Below, piece by piece: positions 32,804 to 41,648 of a stretch of 64,000 bases of DNA. Origin of the DNA: JAJFJD01 sp965228975 (GTDB lineage: Bacteria; Pseudomonadota; Alphaproteobacteria; UBA8366); assembly GCA_965228975.1 (NCBI GenBank), contig OZ245851.1, positions 4,526,001 to 4,590,000 of the forward strand, read 5' to 3'. The notes under the pieces were generated by a model that did no database searches, was not told where the DNA came from, and was given only the letters and a program-made list of their open reading frames with translations. A program made the position numbers and the translations under genes. Within the stretch, counting starts at the first letter, position 1. Every line of letters begins with the position of its first letter.

Positions 32804-34156
32804 CTAATCGCTCGCGGGCAGGGCCGGCACCGGTTCGTCCCGGGTGAGCTCCCTCGTCAGGCGCGGCGCCTGCACCGGCGGATGCCAGCTCAACGCGTCG
32901 AAAGTATTGCAGTTGCCGCAGCGCGCGGACCACCCGGCAGCCACGGCCCCGCACGAATCGCAGACCCAGGCAGCATCCGGATCGGCGCTGGTCGCGCGCT
33001 CGAGCCAGTCGCGCGCGGCCGCGCCGTCATCGTGTTCGGATTCCTCGAGCGCGGCCATCATGCGGCAGACCCGCGGCGTCACCCCGTGTTCCACTGCCTG
33101 GCCCAGATGAGCCCGCGCCTCGCCCCAGAGCTGCGCCGCCATGGCGGCTCGCGCCACCGCGAGATGGCTTTCCACGTGGTCCGGCCGGAAACTCAGGAGC
33201 CGCTGATACCGTTTGACGCGCTCCAGGTCGCTATCGCCCTCGAACATCCCGCCATAGGCCTCGGCGATGTCGGCATGCGGTTCGGCCTTCCAGGCTTTCT
33301 CCAGCACCCGCTTCGCGCGCCAATCCTTTCCCTGCGCGTGGAGCAAGCGGCCGTACTGCGCCACGACCGGCACCCGCACACCGTCCAATTGATACGCCTG
33401 CTTCGCCAGCGCGAGGGCCTCGGCCGCGACGCCGTCGATCTCGGCGATCCGGCTGCGTTCGAGCAGCACGGCGGATCGCCAGCGCTTCGCCTCGGCGGGC
33501 GGAAACGCCTTATGCCGGATCGCGCTCGACAGGGTCCGGTCGGCGGCGTCCCACCGGCCGAATTCAACCTGAAGATCGAGCAGCCGCCGCGCGATGCCGC
33601 GCGCCCCGGGATGCTGACGGTGCGCCTTCTCGGCGAGGCGCAGCGCCTCGGCCCGGTCGCCGCGTTCGTCGGCCTGTTCGAGCAGGCCGCGCATCCCGAT
33701 CAGCGCGGTTTCCGGGTCCTCGGCCATTTCCTCGTAGGTCCGCCGTGCGGTGGCGGCATCGCCGGTCAGCTTCGCCGCTTCCGCGCGCAGCAGCCGCGTC
33801 ACGCTGGCATCTTCGAGCAGGTCTTCCGCTTTGCGCGATTGGCGTTGCGCCTCCGCGGTGTCGCCCGAGGCCGCGGCGATCATGCCGCTGCTGAGCGCCT
33901 GATAGCCGAGGCGGCGGCGGCGCATCCGGCGCGCCTCGAAAAAGCGCCCTGGTGCCAGCAGCGTCGCCCGCCACATCCGGTAGCCGATCGCTCCCAGCAC
34001 CGTCACCAGCGCGATCAAAAAGGCCAGCATGGTGACCGAGGTGTCGATGCGCCACCCGAGCCATTCGATCGTCACATGCCCGGGGTTACCGCTGAGCCAG
34101 TTTGCCGCCAGCGCAACGAGGACGATGACGCCGACGAGGACGAGGACACGGTTCAT
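32804..34156 (-). CDS. hemY: HemY-like TPR membrane protein with C-terminal zinc ribbon
   Basis: This encodes 450 residues from ATG 34156, overlapping the upstream stop (ATGA). Two N-terminal TM helices (about 3-22 and 40-60) and the HemY_N segment (LLAPGRFFEARRMRRRR) are followed by TPR-like helical pairs to about residue 400. At the end, WVCDSCGAVAAGWSARCGNC gives two CxxC pairs, a rubredoxin-like zinc ribbon comparable to that of LapB. HemY_N proteins lie beside hemC/hemD in many proteobacteria, but their role in porphyrin metabolism is unproven; this is not the protoporphyrinogen oxidase also called HemY. It is the last gene of hemC-hemD/mic60-hemY. Confidence 0.88.
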   Translation of the reverse strand: MNRVLVLVGVIVLVALAANWLSGNPGHVTIEWLGWRIDTSVTMLAFLIALVTVLGAIGYRMWRATLLAPGRFFEARRMRRRRLGYQALSSGMIAAASGDTAEAQRQSRKAEDLLEDASVTRLLRAEAAKLTGDAATARRTYEEMAEDPETALIGMRGLLEQADERGDRAEALRLAEKAHRQHPGARGIARRLLDLQVEFGRWDAADRTLSSAIRHKAFPPAEAKRWRSAVLLERSRIAEIDGVAAEALALAKQAYQLDGVRVPVVAQYGRLLHAQGKDWRAKRVLEKAWKAEPHADIAEAYGGMFEGDSDLERVKRYQRLLSFRPDHVESHLAVARAAMAAQLWGEARAHLGQAVEHGVTPRVCRMMAALEESEHDDGAAARDWLERATSADPDAAWVCDSCGAVAAGWSARCGNCNTFDALSWHPPVQAPRLTRELTRDEPVPALPASD

Positions 34157-36255
34157 GGCGCGCGTTGTCCCGATTTGGACCCTGCCTTGGGCCCTGTGGC
34201 TTCCGCCGCCAGCAGGTCGGCGACCCGGGCGCGGATCGCCGCCAAGGCGGCATCCGCCGCGAGACGCGCTTCCGCCTCCTTGCGCCAAGCGTCGATCGGT
34301 CCGGCCAGCCCGTCCACGGCCGCAACGGCGGCTTTCAGGTCGCCCTGCACCAAGGCCCGTTCCGCCCGGGTAACCGGCGAGCGTTCGCCGTCCTTCCCGA
34401 CCGGGCGCATCTTCACCAGCGACATCGTTTTCTGACGCAGCCGCTCGGTCCAACTGGCCTCGGCCTCGGGCGACGTCGCCGACAGGTCCGGGGCGATCCG
34501 GGCGAAGTCCGCCGCGAGCTGCGTGACCGTGGGCACGCCCTTGCCCGCGCGCGGATCCAGCACGACGATCTCGCGCACGATCGCTGCGTCTTCTTCGGCA
34601 AGGGCGCGCAGCCGGTCGAGGGCCGGACGATACCCGGCACCGCCCGCGACCGCCGCATCCAATTGACCCGCCGCGATCGCCAGGGCGGCGATCTCGCCGC
34701 CGCTGACCGGCGGGCGGTCCTCGAGCGCCTTGATCCGGCCGCTCATCGCGGTCACGCCGCTGCGCAGGGCCGCGATGTCCTTGCGGATTTCATCCAGCGC
34801 CGCGGGCGTTCCCTGCAGCCCGTCGAGCCGGCCCGCCAGATCGTCCAGCCGGGTCCGCAATGCGCCGAGCTGCTCGTCGAGCGCCGCCAGCGCCTTGCCG
34901 TCGGCGGGCTTGGCGACCGCCGCTTCCGCGAAATTCTTGGACGCTTCGTCGAGACGCTTTTCCAATTTGCCGAGCCGCGCCGGCAGATCGGCCGGCGAAA
35001 CGCGCGACTCCAGTCGCTCCAGCCGATCGGCGATATCGGGCGGCAGCGCCGCCGGCCCGGTCCCCGCCGGCATCGGCCCGAACCGGCCATAGAGGACCAC
35101 GCCCAGGGCCGCGACCGCCAGCACCAGCGCCACCCAGGTCAGGGCGCTGCTCGATCCACCGTCGGCCGCTTCGGATGTCGCAGCCGTTTCTTCCGTCGTT
35201 ACGGAGTCCGGGTCGGCGTCGGCCGATTCGGCGGGCGCGTCACCGGCGGATGGCACCGACTGCGCCGGCGCCGCCGACGCTGCCATCGCCGACAGGTCGA
35301 CACCATGTTCCTGGGCAGCAGCCCGGATCGTCTCGAACCGGCCTGCCGGAATCTGATTGCGGCCCTTCCACCCTTGCACGGTGGTCACGGGCACATCGAG
35401 TTTCGCCGCCATGGGGCGAATGCCCCCGAAGCGTTCGACCACGGCTTCGGCATTCCCCTGATCGAGCAGGTCCGGACCGCCCTCCGGCGATTCCGTGCCG
35501 TCGTGGTCTTGATCGTTGGTATTGTCCGTCACGTTCCCTTCCAGACTGGCAATCAGGCTTTCCTGGTTCGGCTGCGCCGCCACGGTTACCGCCTGCCATG
35601 ATACCGGTGCCAACGCCGCCGCCACCGCGTCGCTGAGGCATACGGCCGTTAATTTCTCGCACGCCGCCGCGATCCCCACCGCCTGCACCAATTTACCAAA
35701 GGCGGCGGCACTGCGCGGCGAAAAAAACAACACGGCATCGAGTGTCCCGGCGACCAGCGCCGCCCGGACCGCCGCATCGATCCCGGTCACTTTCCGTGCC
35801 GTATATAGCTGTTCCCGCCGAACCGCGAAACCGTCCGATGTCAGTAGTCCGGAAAGATCGCCGGCGACGGCGCTGCCCGACACGTGCAGCAGGGCGCCGT
35901 CTTCCGGTTTCAGCTTCCGGCGGACGAGCGCGGCGAGATCGTCGACGGCACCGCCGGCGCTCTCCACCGCGCCGAAGCCTTGCGCCGTCGCCTCGCGCGC
36001 CGTCGCATCGCCCACGGCATAGACCGGCAGGTCGCGGCGGTCGCTGCGCGCAACGAAGGCGCGGACACCATTCGCCGAGGTGAACAACAGGGCCTGCACG
36101 CCGTCCGGATCGAACGGGACATTCGCGTCGATCTCTATTTCCAGCAACGGCAACTGCAACACCGAATGGCCGCGGCGTTCCAGCTCGGCGGCCAGAGCCA
36201 CGGCGTCGGGCCGCGGCCGGGTCACCAGGACATGCAGACGGCCCGGCGTGTTCAT
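34153..36255 (-). CDS. hemD: Fusion: uroporphyrinogen-III synthase + HTH + Mic60/mitofilin-like domain
   Basis: This is a single uninterrupted frame of 700 residues. Residues 1-235 match HemD (VTRPRPDAVALAAEL, LLFTSANGVRAF, VYAVGDATA, VLFFSPRSAAAF), which closes hydroxymethylbilane to uroporphyrinogen III. Residues about 269-320 form a helix-turn-helix-like unit (FGGIRPMAAKLDVPVTTVQG). After an acidic Ala/Glu/Asp linker comes one TM helix (371-391), a heptad-rich coiled coil (405-515) and a C-terminal helical part. The last regions resemble alphaproteobacterial Mic60 (COG4223), normally encoded separately next to hemD. So haem-pathway and membrane-shaping modules are joined. The start overlaps the hemC stop (ATGA). 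An internal start yielding a separate Mic60 cannot be excluded. Confidence 0.88.
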   Translation of the reverse strand: MNTPGRLHVLVTRPRPDAVALAAELERRGHSVLQLPLLEIEIDANVPFDPDGVQALLFTSANGVRAFVARSDRRDLPVYAVGDATAREATAQGFGAVESAGGAVDDLAALVRRKLKPEDGALLHVSGSAVAGDLSGLLTSDGFAVRREQLYTARKVTGIDAAVRAALVAGTLDAVLFFSPRSAAAFGKLVQAVGIAAACEKLTAVCLSDAVAAALAPVSWQAVTVAAQPNQESLIASLEGNVTDNTNDQDHDGTESPEGGPDLLDQGNAEAVVERFGGIRPMAAKLDVPVTTVQGWKGRNQIPAGRFETIRAAAQEHGVDLSAMAASAAPAQSVPSAGDAPAESADADPDSVTTEETAATSEAADGGSSSALTWVALVLAVAALGVVLYGRFGPMPAGTGPAALPPDIADRLERLESRVSPADLPARLGKLEKRLDEASKNFAEAAVAKPADGKALAALDEQLGALRTRLDDLAGRLDGLQGTPAALDEIRKDIAALRSGVTAMSGRIKALEDRPPVSGGEIAALAIAAGQLDAAVAGGAGYRPALDRLRALAEEDAAIVREIVVLDPRAGKGVPTVTQLAADFARIAPDLSATSPEAEASWTERLRQKTMSLVKMRPVGKDGERSPVTRAERALVQGDLKAAVAAVDGLAGPIDAWRKEAEARLAADAALAAIRARVADLLAAEATGPKAGSKSGQRAP

Positions 36256-37169
36256 TCGAAGAAACCCGGGGCCATCTTGGCGCGCAGACGGTTACCCAGC
36301 TCGGTCGCCATCGCCACAGCGTCCGCAACGGGCGCGGCGTCCGACAGGCGGTGCAGCTCGGACCCGTCGGGCCGCGCGACCAACCCTTGCAGCGATAGGG
36401 TGTCGCCAGCGGCCTCCAAGGTCGCGAAGGCGCCGATCGGCGTGCGGCAGGACCCATCCAGCGCGGCCAGGACCGCGCGTTCCGCCGCGATACAAACCGA
36501 CGCCGCCGGGTCGTCGAGCGCGGCAAGTAGGTCGATCACCGCGGCATCGTCGGCCCGCGCTTCCACGCCGATCGCGCCCTGGGCGGCAGCCGGCAGCATG
36601 ACGTCCATGTCGAACACGCCGGTGACGACGTCTTCCCGTTCCAACCGCTTGAGGCCCGCATAGGCGAGCAACGTGGCGTCCGCCTCGCCCTCGCCGAGCT
36701 TGCGCAGCCGGGTCTCTACATTGCCTCGGAAGGGAACCACCGTAAGATCGGGCCGCCGGTGTAGGATTTGCGCCTGCCGCCGCACCGACGCGGTGCCAAT
36801 GCGCGCGCCGGCGGGCAGGTCGTCCAGCGCCGCACCGTCGCGCGACAGGAAAGCGTCGCGCGGATCCTCCCGAGGGAGGACGGCGACGATATCCAACCCG
36901 TCGGGCAAGAAAGTTTCCATGTCCTTCATCGAATGGACCGCGACATCAATGTCGCCGTCGAGCAATCCGCGTTCGATCTCCTTGGTGAACAAGCCCTTGC
37001 CGCCGACATCGGCCAAGGGCCGGTCCTGTATGCGGTCGCCCGACGTCGTCACCGTGCAGATGTCGACAGCGAGGTCCGCATGCGCCTCTCGCAGCAGGCG
37101 CGCCACGAGGTTGGCCTGAAACAACGCCAACGGCGATCCCCGGGTGCCGAGCTTTAGTTGTCGTGTCAT
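36252..37169 (-). CDS. hemC: Hydroxymethylbilane synthase (porphobilinogen deaminase)
   Basis: This encodes 305 residues, standard length. LGTRGSPLALFQAN at the start, TTSGDRIQDRPL, the catalytic aspartate in AVHSMKDME, GTASVRRQAQ, RGNVETRLRKL, and the dipyrromethane-cofactor cysteine in GSCRTPIGAF are all present. It joins four porphobilinogens into hydroxymethylbilane in the cytosol. The product is used by the HemD part of the next gene, which overlaps it by 4 bp. It is divergent from tsaD, with 136 bp between the starts. Confidence 0.97.
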   Translation of the reverse strand: MTRQLKLGTRGSPLALFQANLVARLLREAHADLAVDICTVTTSGDRIQDRPLADVGGKGLFTKEIERGLLDGDIDVAVHSMKDMETFLPDGLDIVAVLPREDPRDAFLSRDGAALDDLPAGARIGTASVRRQAQILHRRPDLTVVPFRGNVETRLRKLGEGEADATLLAYAGLKRLEREDVVTGVFDMDVMLPAAAQGAIGVEARADDAAVIDLLAALDDPAASVCIAAERAVLAALDGSCRTPIGAFATLEAAGDTLSLQGLVARPDGSELHRLSDAAPVADAVAMATELGNRLRAKMAPGFFE

Positions 37170-37305
37170 AGCCCTTCTCTACCCGGTTCCGCGTCACGCC
37201 GAAAGGGCGCTGTGCAATTTCCCGCCCGGCAAACCGCCATAGGCAGCATGCCCGCAAGCGTCTATAAGGGCGCGGAACGGCATTAAAGAACGAGGCATTC
37301 CGCGC

Positions 37306-38349
37306 ATGCGCGTGCTGGGCATCGAGACTTCCTGCGACGAAACGGCGGCGGCGGTGGTGTGCGACGACCGGACGATCCTGTCGGACGTGGTGTTGTCGCA
37401 ACTCGACGAACACCGCCCGTTCGGCGGCGTGGTGCCGGAGATCGCGGCGCGCAGCCATCTCGACCATATCGACCGGCTCGTCGCGCAGGCGATGGACGAG
37501 GCCGGGATCGGCTTTGGCGACCTCGACGGCGTGGCGGCGACCGCCGGACCCGGCCTGATCGGCGGCGTCATGGTCGGGCTGATGACCGGCAAGGCGATCG
37601 CGCTGACCCGCAATCTGCCCTTCGTCGCGGTCAACCACATGGAAGGCCATGCGTTGACGCCGCGGCTAACCGGCGGCATCGAGTTCCCCTATCTTGCGTT
37701 GCTCGTTTCCGGCGGGCATTGCCTGCTGACCGCGGTCGCCGGGCCGGGCGACTTCCACCGCTACGGCAGCACGGTCGACGACGCGGTCGGCGAAGCCTTC
37801 GACAAAACGGCGAAGCTGCTGGGTCTCGGTTATCCCGGCGGCCCGGCGCTGGAAGCCCTTGCACGGGACGGCAACCCGGGCGCTTACGACCTGCCGCGCC
37901 CCATGCGCGGGCGCGACGGCTGCGACTTCTCTTTCTCCGGCCTGAAGACCGCGGTGCGGCATATCGTCGACCGCCTGCCCGACGGGCCCCTGGACCACGC
38001 GATCGCAGCCGATATCGCCGCTTCCTTCCAAACCGCGGTCGCCGAGGTGCTGGCCGACCGGGCGCGCAACGCCATCGAACGGTTCCGGGCCGAGCATCCC
38101 GGCGGGACGACGCTGGTGGTGGCCGGCGGCGTCGCCGCGAACGAGACATTGCGGGCGGCCCTCGCCGACACCGCCGAGGACTGCGGCATGGAGTTCACCG
38201 CACCGCCGCTCCGCCTCTGCACCGACAACGCGGCGATGATCGCCTGGGCCGGGCTCGAGCGGCTGCGCCTCGGCCTGACGGATCCGCTCGATGCACCGGC
38301 CCGGCCGCGCTGGCCGCTTGACGAACCGGCCCCGGAACCGCGAGGGTAG
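37306..38349 (+). CDS. tsaD: tRNA threonylcarbamoyladenosine synthase subunit TsaD
   Basis: This encodes 347 residues. Kae1/TsaD motifs are LGIETSCDETAAA at the start, the metal ligands in NHMEGHALTPRL, LLVSGGHCLL, YGSTVDDAVGEAFDK, GYPGGPALE and VVAGGVAANE. It transfers the threonylcarbamoyl group to A37 of ANN-decoding tRNAs together with TsaB/TsaE, which are not in the window. gpsA follows after 3 bp, so they form one operon. The tsaD-gpsA order beside divergent hemC is common in alphaproteobacteria. Confidence 0.97.
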   Translation: MRVLGIETSCDETAAAVVCDDRTILSDVVLSQLDEHRPFGGVVPEIAARSHLDHIDRLVAQAMDEAGIGFGDLDGVAATAGPGLIGGVMVGLMTGKAIALTRNLPFVAVNHMEGHALTPRLTGGIEFPYLALLVSGGHCLLTAVAGPGDFHRYGSTVDDAVGEAFDKTAKLLGLGYPGGPALEALARDGNPGAYDLPRPMRGRDGCDFSFSGLKTAVRHIVDRLPDGPLDHAIAADIAASFQTAVAEVLADRARNAIERFRAEHPGGTTLVVAGGVAANETLRAALADTAEDCGMEFTAPPLRLCTDNAAMIAWAGLERLRLGLTDPLDAPARPRWPLDEPAPEPRG

Positions 38350-38352
38350 CGC

Positions 38353-39357
38353 ATGGCAAGAATCGCAGTCATTGGGGCCGGGGCTTGGGGGACGGCGCTG
38401 GCCTGCGTCACCCGCCGGGCCGGGCACGACGTCATCATGTGGGCGCGGGAAGACGACGTCGCGGCCTCCATCACCGCCGGCGACGGCAATCCGGTCTATC
38501 TGCCCGATATCCCACTCGAGCCGGGGATCGACGCCACCAACGACATCGCCAAGGCGCTCGCCGGTGCCAAGGCCGTGCTGTTGGTCGTGCCGTCGCAATT
38601 CCTGCGCGCCATCGCGAAGTTGATGGTGCTGTATCTGGAGGACGGCGTGCCGGTGGTGCTGTGCGCCAAGGGAATCGAGCACGGTACATTGCAGATGATG
38701 ACCGAGGTGGCGGCCGAGACGTTGCCGAAGGCGCCGATCGCGGTCCTGTCTGGCCCGACCTTCGCGCGCGAGGTGGCGACCGGCACGCCCACGGCGGTGA
38801 CCCTCGCCTGCGCCGATACGGAGCTCGGCGAAGCGCTGGTCGATATGATCGGGACGCCTAATTTTCGGCCCTACCTGTCCGACGATCCGGTCGGGGCGGA
38901 GATCGGCGGCGCGGTCAAGAACGTGCTGGCCATCGCCTGCGGCGTCGTGACGGGCAAGAAACTCGGCGACAACACGCGGGCCGCCCTGATCACGCGCGGG
39001 TTGGCGGAGATGGCGCGGCTCGGACTCGCCAAGGGCGGAAAGCCGGAAACCCTGATGGGCCTGTCGGGGCTGGGCGACCTGACGCTGACCTGCAACGGGC
39101 CGCAATCGCGCAACATGTCGCTCGGCATGGCGATGGGCGAAGGCCGCCCGCTGAAGGAAATCCTGGCCGAGCGCAAATCGGTCGCCGAAGGCGTGTTCAA
39201 TGCCGAGTCGGTCACCGCCCTGGCGGCCTCACTCGGCATCGAGATGCCGATCTGCACCGCCGTCGATCAGGTCATCAACCACGGCGCCGACATCGATGCG
39301 GCGATCGAAGGGCTGTTGAACCGGCCGTTCCGGCCCGAGGGATTGGATGCCGGCTGA
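38353..39357 (+). CDS. gpsA: NAD(P)+-dependent glycerol-3-phosphate dehydrogenase
   Basis: This encodes 334 residues. The Rossmann loop GAGAWGTALA near residue 7 leads the N-domain. CAKGIEHGT, LSGPTFAREVATGTPTAV, the catalytic lysine in GGAVKNVLAIACGV, and LSGLGDLTLTC complete the family set. It reduces dihydroxyacetone phosphate to sn-glycerol-3-phosphate for phospholipid synthesis. It is directly behind tsaD and is followed after about 100 bp by the YciI genes. Confidence 0.97.
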   Translation: MARIAVIGAGAWGTALACVTRRAGHDVIMWAREDDVAASITAGDGNPVYLPDIPLEPGIDATNDIAKALAGAKAVLLVVPSQFLRAIAKLMVLYLEDGVPVVLCAKGIEHGTLQMMTEVAAETLPKAPIAVLSGPTFAREVATGTPTAVTLACADTELGEALVDMIGTPNFRPYLSDDPVGAEIGGAVKNVLAIACGVVTGKKLGDNTRAALITRGLAEMARLGLAKGGKPETLMGLSGLGDLTLTCNGPQSRNMSLGMAMGEGRPLKEILAERKSVAEGVFNAESVTALAASLGIEMPICTAVDQVINHGADIDAAIEGLLNRPFRPEGLDAG

Positions 39358-39457
39358 CCGCCCGGCTTGCCACCCAGGTTGACCGGTGGCACGCCGGCCG
39401 CTAGCGTCCATCCCAACCGACACCTCACCATCCACGACCGAAATCCGGAGACCGACC

Positions 39458-39760
39458 ATGCTGTGGGCCATCACCTGCGACGACAATCCCGATACCGACG
39501 CGATCCGCCAGGAGAACCTGGAAATCCATCGCGACTACCTGAAGAGCCAGAAAGGCATCCTGGTGCTGGCCGGCGCGGCGCAGTCCGACGACGGCTCGGA
39601 AGCCATCGGCAGCGTGTTCATCGTCAACGTGAACAGCCGGGCCGAAGCGGAAGCGTTCTCGAACGGCGATCCGTTCACCAAGGCCGGCGTGTTCAAGAGT
39701 GTCTCCATCCGCCGCATGCGGAAGGGTCAGTGGAACCCGGAAGCCGCCGAAGGCGCATAG
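39458..39760 (+). CDS. YciI-family protein, single domain
   Basis: This encodes 100 residues from ATG 39458 (CGGAG upstream). It is a ferredoxin-like YCII domain with the His/Asp pair of the family: the histidine in LEIHRDYL near residue 27 and the aspartate in NGDPFTKAGVF. YciI-like proteins are small cytosolic enzymes or binding proteins of mostly unknown function. A tandem-domain paralogue follows after 22 bp. Confidence 0.85.
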   Translation: MLWAITCDDNPDTDAIRQENLEIHRDYLKSQKGILVLAGAAQSDDGSEAIGSVFIVNVNSRAEAEAFSNGDPFTKAGVFKSVSIRRMRKGQWNPEAAEGA

Positions 39761-39782
39761 CCGGAACGGCGGGACGCGGATC

Positions 39783-40382
39783 ATGCTGTTCGTCTATTTC
39801 CTGCTGGATGCGCCGAACATGGCGGCACGGCGGGCTGACATCCGGCCTGTCCATCAACGGTATCTGGCCGGCGAAGCCGACCGGTTCTTCGCCGCCGGGC
39901 CGTTATGGACCGACGATTTCAGCGCCATGACCGGATCGATCTTCGTCATGGACTGGCCCGACCGGCACACGGCGGCGGACTGGCTTCAGGACGAACCGTT
40001 CACGGCGAACGGCGTCTACGGCGAAATCCACATCAAGGGTTTCGCCAACAAATGGCCGAAGGACGGACGGCCCGCGGTGAAGGACACGCTATTCACCTAT
40101 TTCAACCTGAACGGCGAAACCGCCGCGGGACCGCGCACGGAATTCCGGCAAGCGCATCTCGACTATCTGGCGAGCACGGCCGATCATATCTTCGCCGCCG
40201 GACCGATGTTCGAGGACAGCGACGCAACCGAGATGGAAGACCGCATCGGGTCGCTCTATATCGTGGACTATCCGGACCGCACCGCGGCGGACGACTGGTT
40301 CGCAAACGAGCCATTCAACAAGAATGGCGTCTACGGAGACCGGTGGACGCAGGCCTACGAAAATCTGTGGCCGAAAGACTGA
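39783..40382 (+). CDS. Tandem YCII-domain protein
   Basis: This encodes 199 residues from ATG 39783. Two homologous YCII units lie in one chain. Unit 1 spans about 1-98 (MLFVYFLLDAPN, HQRYLAGEADRFFAAGPLW, DEPFTANGVYGEIHIKGF). Unit 2 spans about 103-199 (LFTYFNLNGET, HLDYLASTADHIFAAGPMF, NEPFNKNGVYGDRW). Both keep the conserved histidine and the D/N-EPF...NGVYG motif, so both sites may be functional. YCII proteins usually dimerise, so this looks like an internally fused dimer. It lies directly after the single-domain paralogue and before the EVE gene. Confidence 0.87.
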   Translation: MLFVYFLLDAPNMAARRADIRPVHQRYLAGEADRFFAAGPLWTDDFSAMTGSIFVMDWPDRHTAADWLQDEPFTANGVYGEIHIKGFANKWPKDGRPAVKDTLFTYFNLNGETAAGPRTEFRQAHLDYLASTADHIFAAGPMFEDSDATEMEDRIGSLYIVDYPDRTAADDWFANEPFNKNGVYGDRWTQAYENLWPKD

Positions 40383-40398
40383 GAGCGAGGAAACGACG

Positions 40399-40812
40399 AT
40401 GGCATATTGGTTGTTCAAGAGCGAACCCGGCGCTTGGTCCTGGGACGATCAGGTCCGCGACGGCACGGCCGAATGGGACGGCGTAAGGAATCACCAGGCC
40501 TGCAACAACATGAAGGCGATGAAGAACGGCGACCTGGGATTCTTCTACCACTCGGTAAACGAGAAACGGATCGTCGGCATCGTCGAGATCGTCAAGGAAT
40601 ACTACCCGGACCCGACCGACAAGTCCGAGCGGTTCGGCATGGTCGACGTGAAAGCCATCCGCCCGTTCGAACGCCCGGTGACGCTGGCCGAGATCAAGGG
40701 CGAGCCGCGGCTCGAGGAAATCGCGCTGGTGCGCCAATCGCGCCTGTCGGTGATGCCGATCGAGCCCGAACACTGGAAGCTGATCTGCGCCATGGGCGAG
40801 ACCGAGGGTTAG
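40399..40812 (+). CDS. EVE-domain protein
   Basis: This encodes 137 residues from ATG 40399 (GAGGAAACGACG upstream). EVE/PUA-like features are YWLFKSEPGAWSWDDQ at the start, WDGVRNHQACNNMKAMKNGDLGFFYHS, and the basic-aromatic SRLSVMPIEPEHW near the end. EVE domains form a pocket for a modified base in DNA or RNA and relate to YTH readers. This 'thymocyte nuclear protein' type is stand-alone and commonly sits near tsaD/gpsA in alphaproteobacteria. No modification enzyme is adjacent. Confidence 0.92.
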   Translation: MAYWLFKSEPGAWSWDDQVRDGTAEWDGVRNHQACNNMKAMKNGDLGFFYHSVNEKRIVGIVEIVKEYYPDPTDKSERFGMVDVKAIRPFERPVTLAEIKGEPRLEEIALVRQSRLSVMPIEPEHWKLICAMGETEG

Positions 40813-40828
40813 GCGGCCCCCGCCGGCC

Positions 40829-41170
40829 ATGGCAGACGACGCCCGCAAACTCTGCCGCCTCGACGACATCCCCGACGGCGAAGGCAAGAGCCTGGAAATC
40901 GAGCAGGACGGCGAGGTGATCGACGTCTTCGTCGTGCGCCAGGGCGAGGCCGTGCACGGCTATCACAATATCTGCCCGCATCTCGGCACACCGCTGACCT
41001 GGGTCGACGACGAATTCATGACCTTCGACCGGCAATTCATCCTCTGCGCCATGCACGGCGCGGAATTCCGGATCGAGGACGGCCACTGCACCACCGGCCC
41101 TTGCCAGGGCGACAATCTCGATCCCTTCCCCGTGGAGTTGGAAGACGGCTGGGTGTTGCGGAAATCGTAG
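40829..41170 (+). CDS. Rieske [2Fe-2S] small protein
   Basis: This encodes 113 residues. The two Rieske boxes, CPHLGTPLT and CAMHGAEF, carry the Cys-x-His and Cys-x2-His ligands for one [2Fe-2S] cluster. There is no TM helix or fused oxygenase domain, so it resembles ferredoxin components of ring-hydroxylating dioxygenases or NirD-like proteins. It is the last gene of the tsaD-led series, 16 bp after the EVE gene; partner enzymes are not in the window. Confidence 0.93.
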   Translation: MADDARKLCRLDDIPDGEGKSLEIEQDGEVIDVFVVRQGEAVHGYHNICPHLGTPLTWVDDEFMTFDRQFILCAMHGAEFRIEDGHCTTGPCQGDNLDPFPVELEDGWVLRKS

Positions 41171-41174
41171 GACG

Positions 41175-41648
41175 CTACGCCAGCGTCTTCTCGAACACCG
41201 CGATCGGCCCGCGCAACGACGACGATCGGCCGATCACCGACCAGCCGCGCTGCCGTAATACCGCCGACTCTTCATCCATGCCGGTATAGACCGTATCGAA
41301 GCCGAGGCGCCGTGCTTCCACCTCGATGGCCTGCACCAGGGCGGCTTCCGCCTCGGCCGACGTCGCCACGAGCGCGGCGAGCCAGGGCCCCAGTTGCGGA
41401 TGCGTATCGAGCGAGTCCGTTTTCAGCGCCGCTGTGCCGGCAAGCCGGCCCCCGTCGTCCAGGGCCACCAGCGCCAAGGGCAGAGCATCGCGGTTGCAGC
41501 ACCTGCGGAGATCCTGCTCCGCGGTGCCCGCGCCGGGACCGTCCGGGCCGTAATAGGGCGTCCACTCGGCCTCGAACCAGTGCGCCAATTCGGGAATCAA
41601 CTCCAACCGGTCGCAGAGGGAATCCACGCGGACCGGCGATGCGACCAT
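41175..41648 (-). CDS. GNAT-family N-acetyltransferase
   Basis: This encodes 157 residues. It has the GNAT layout: beta-4 (LAGTAALKTDSLDTH), PWLAALVATSAEAEAALVQAIEVEARRLG where the acetyl-CoA loop and following helix belong, and VYTGMDEESAVLRQRGW. The pyrophosphate loop lacks the usual R/Q-x-x-G-x-G/A form, so cofactor binding is unclear. Its ATG overlaps the stop of the creatininase gene (TGATG). Substrate unknown. Confidence 0.65.
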   Translation of the reverse strand: MVASPVRVDSLCDRLELIPELAHWFEAEWTPYYGPDGPGAGTAEQDLRRCCNRDALPLALVALDDGGRLAGTAALKTDSLDTHPQLGPWLAALVATSAEAEAALVQAIEVEARRLGFDTVYTGMDEESAVLRQRGWSVIGRSSSLRGPIAVFEKTLA

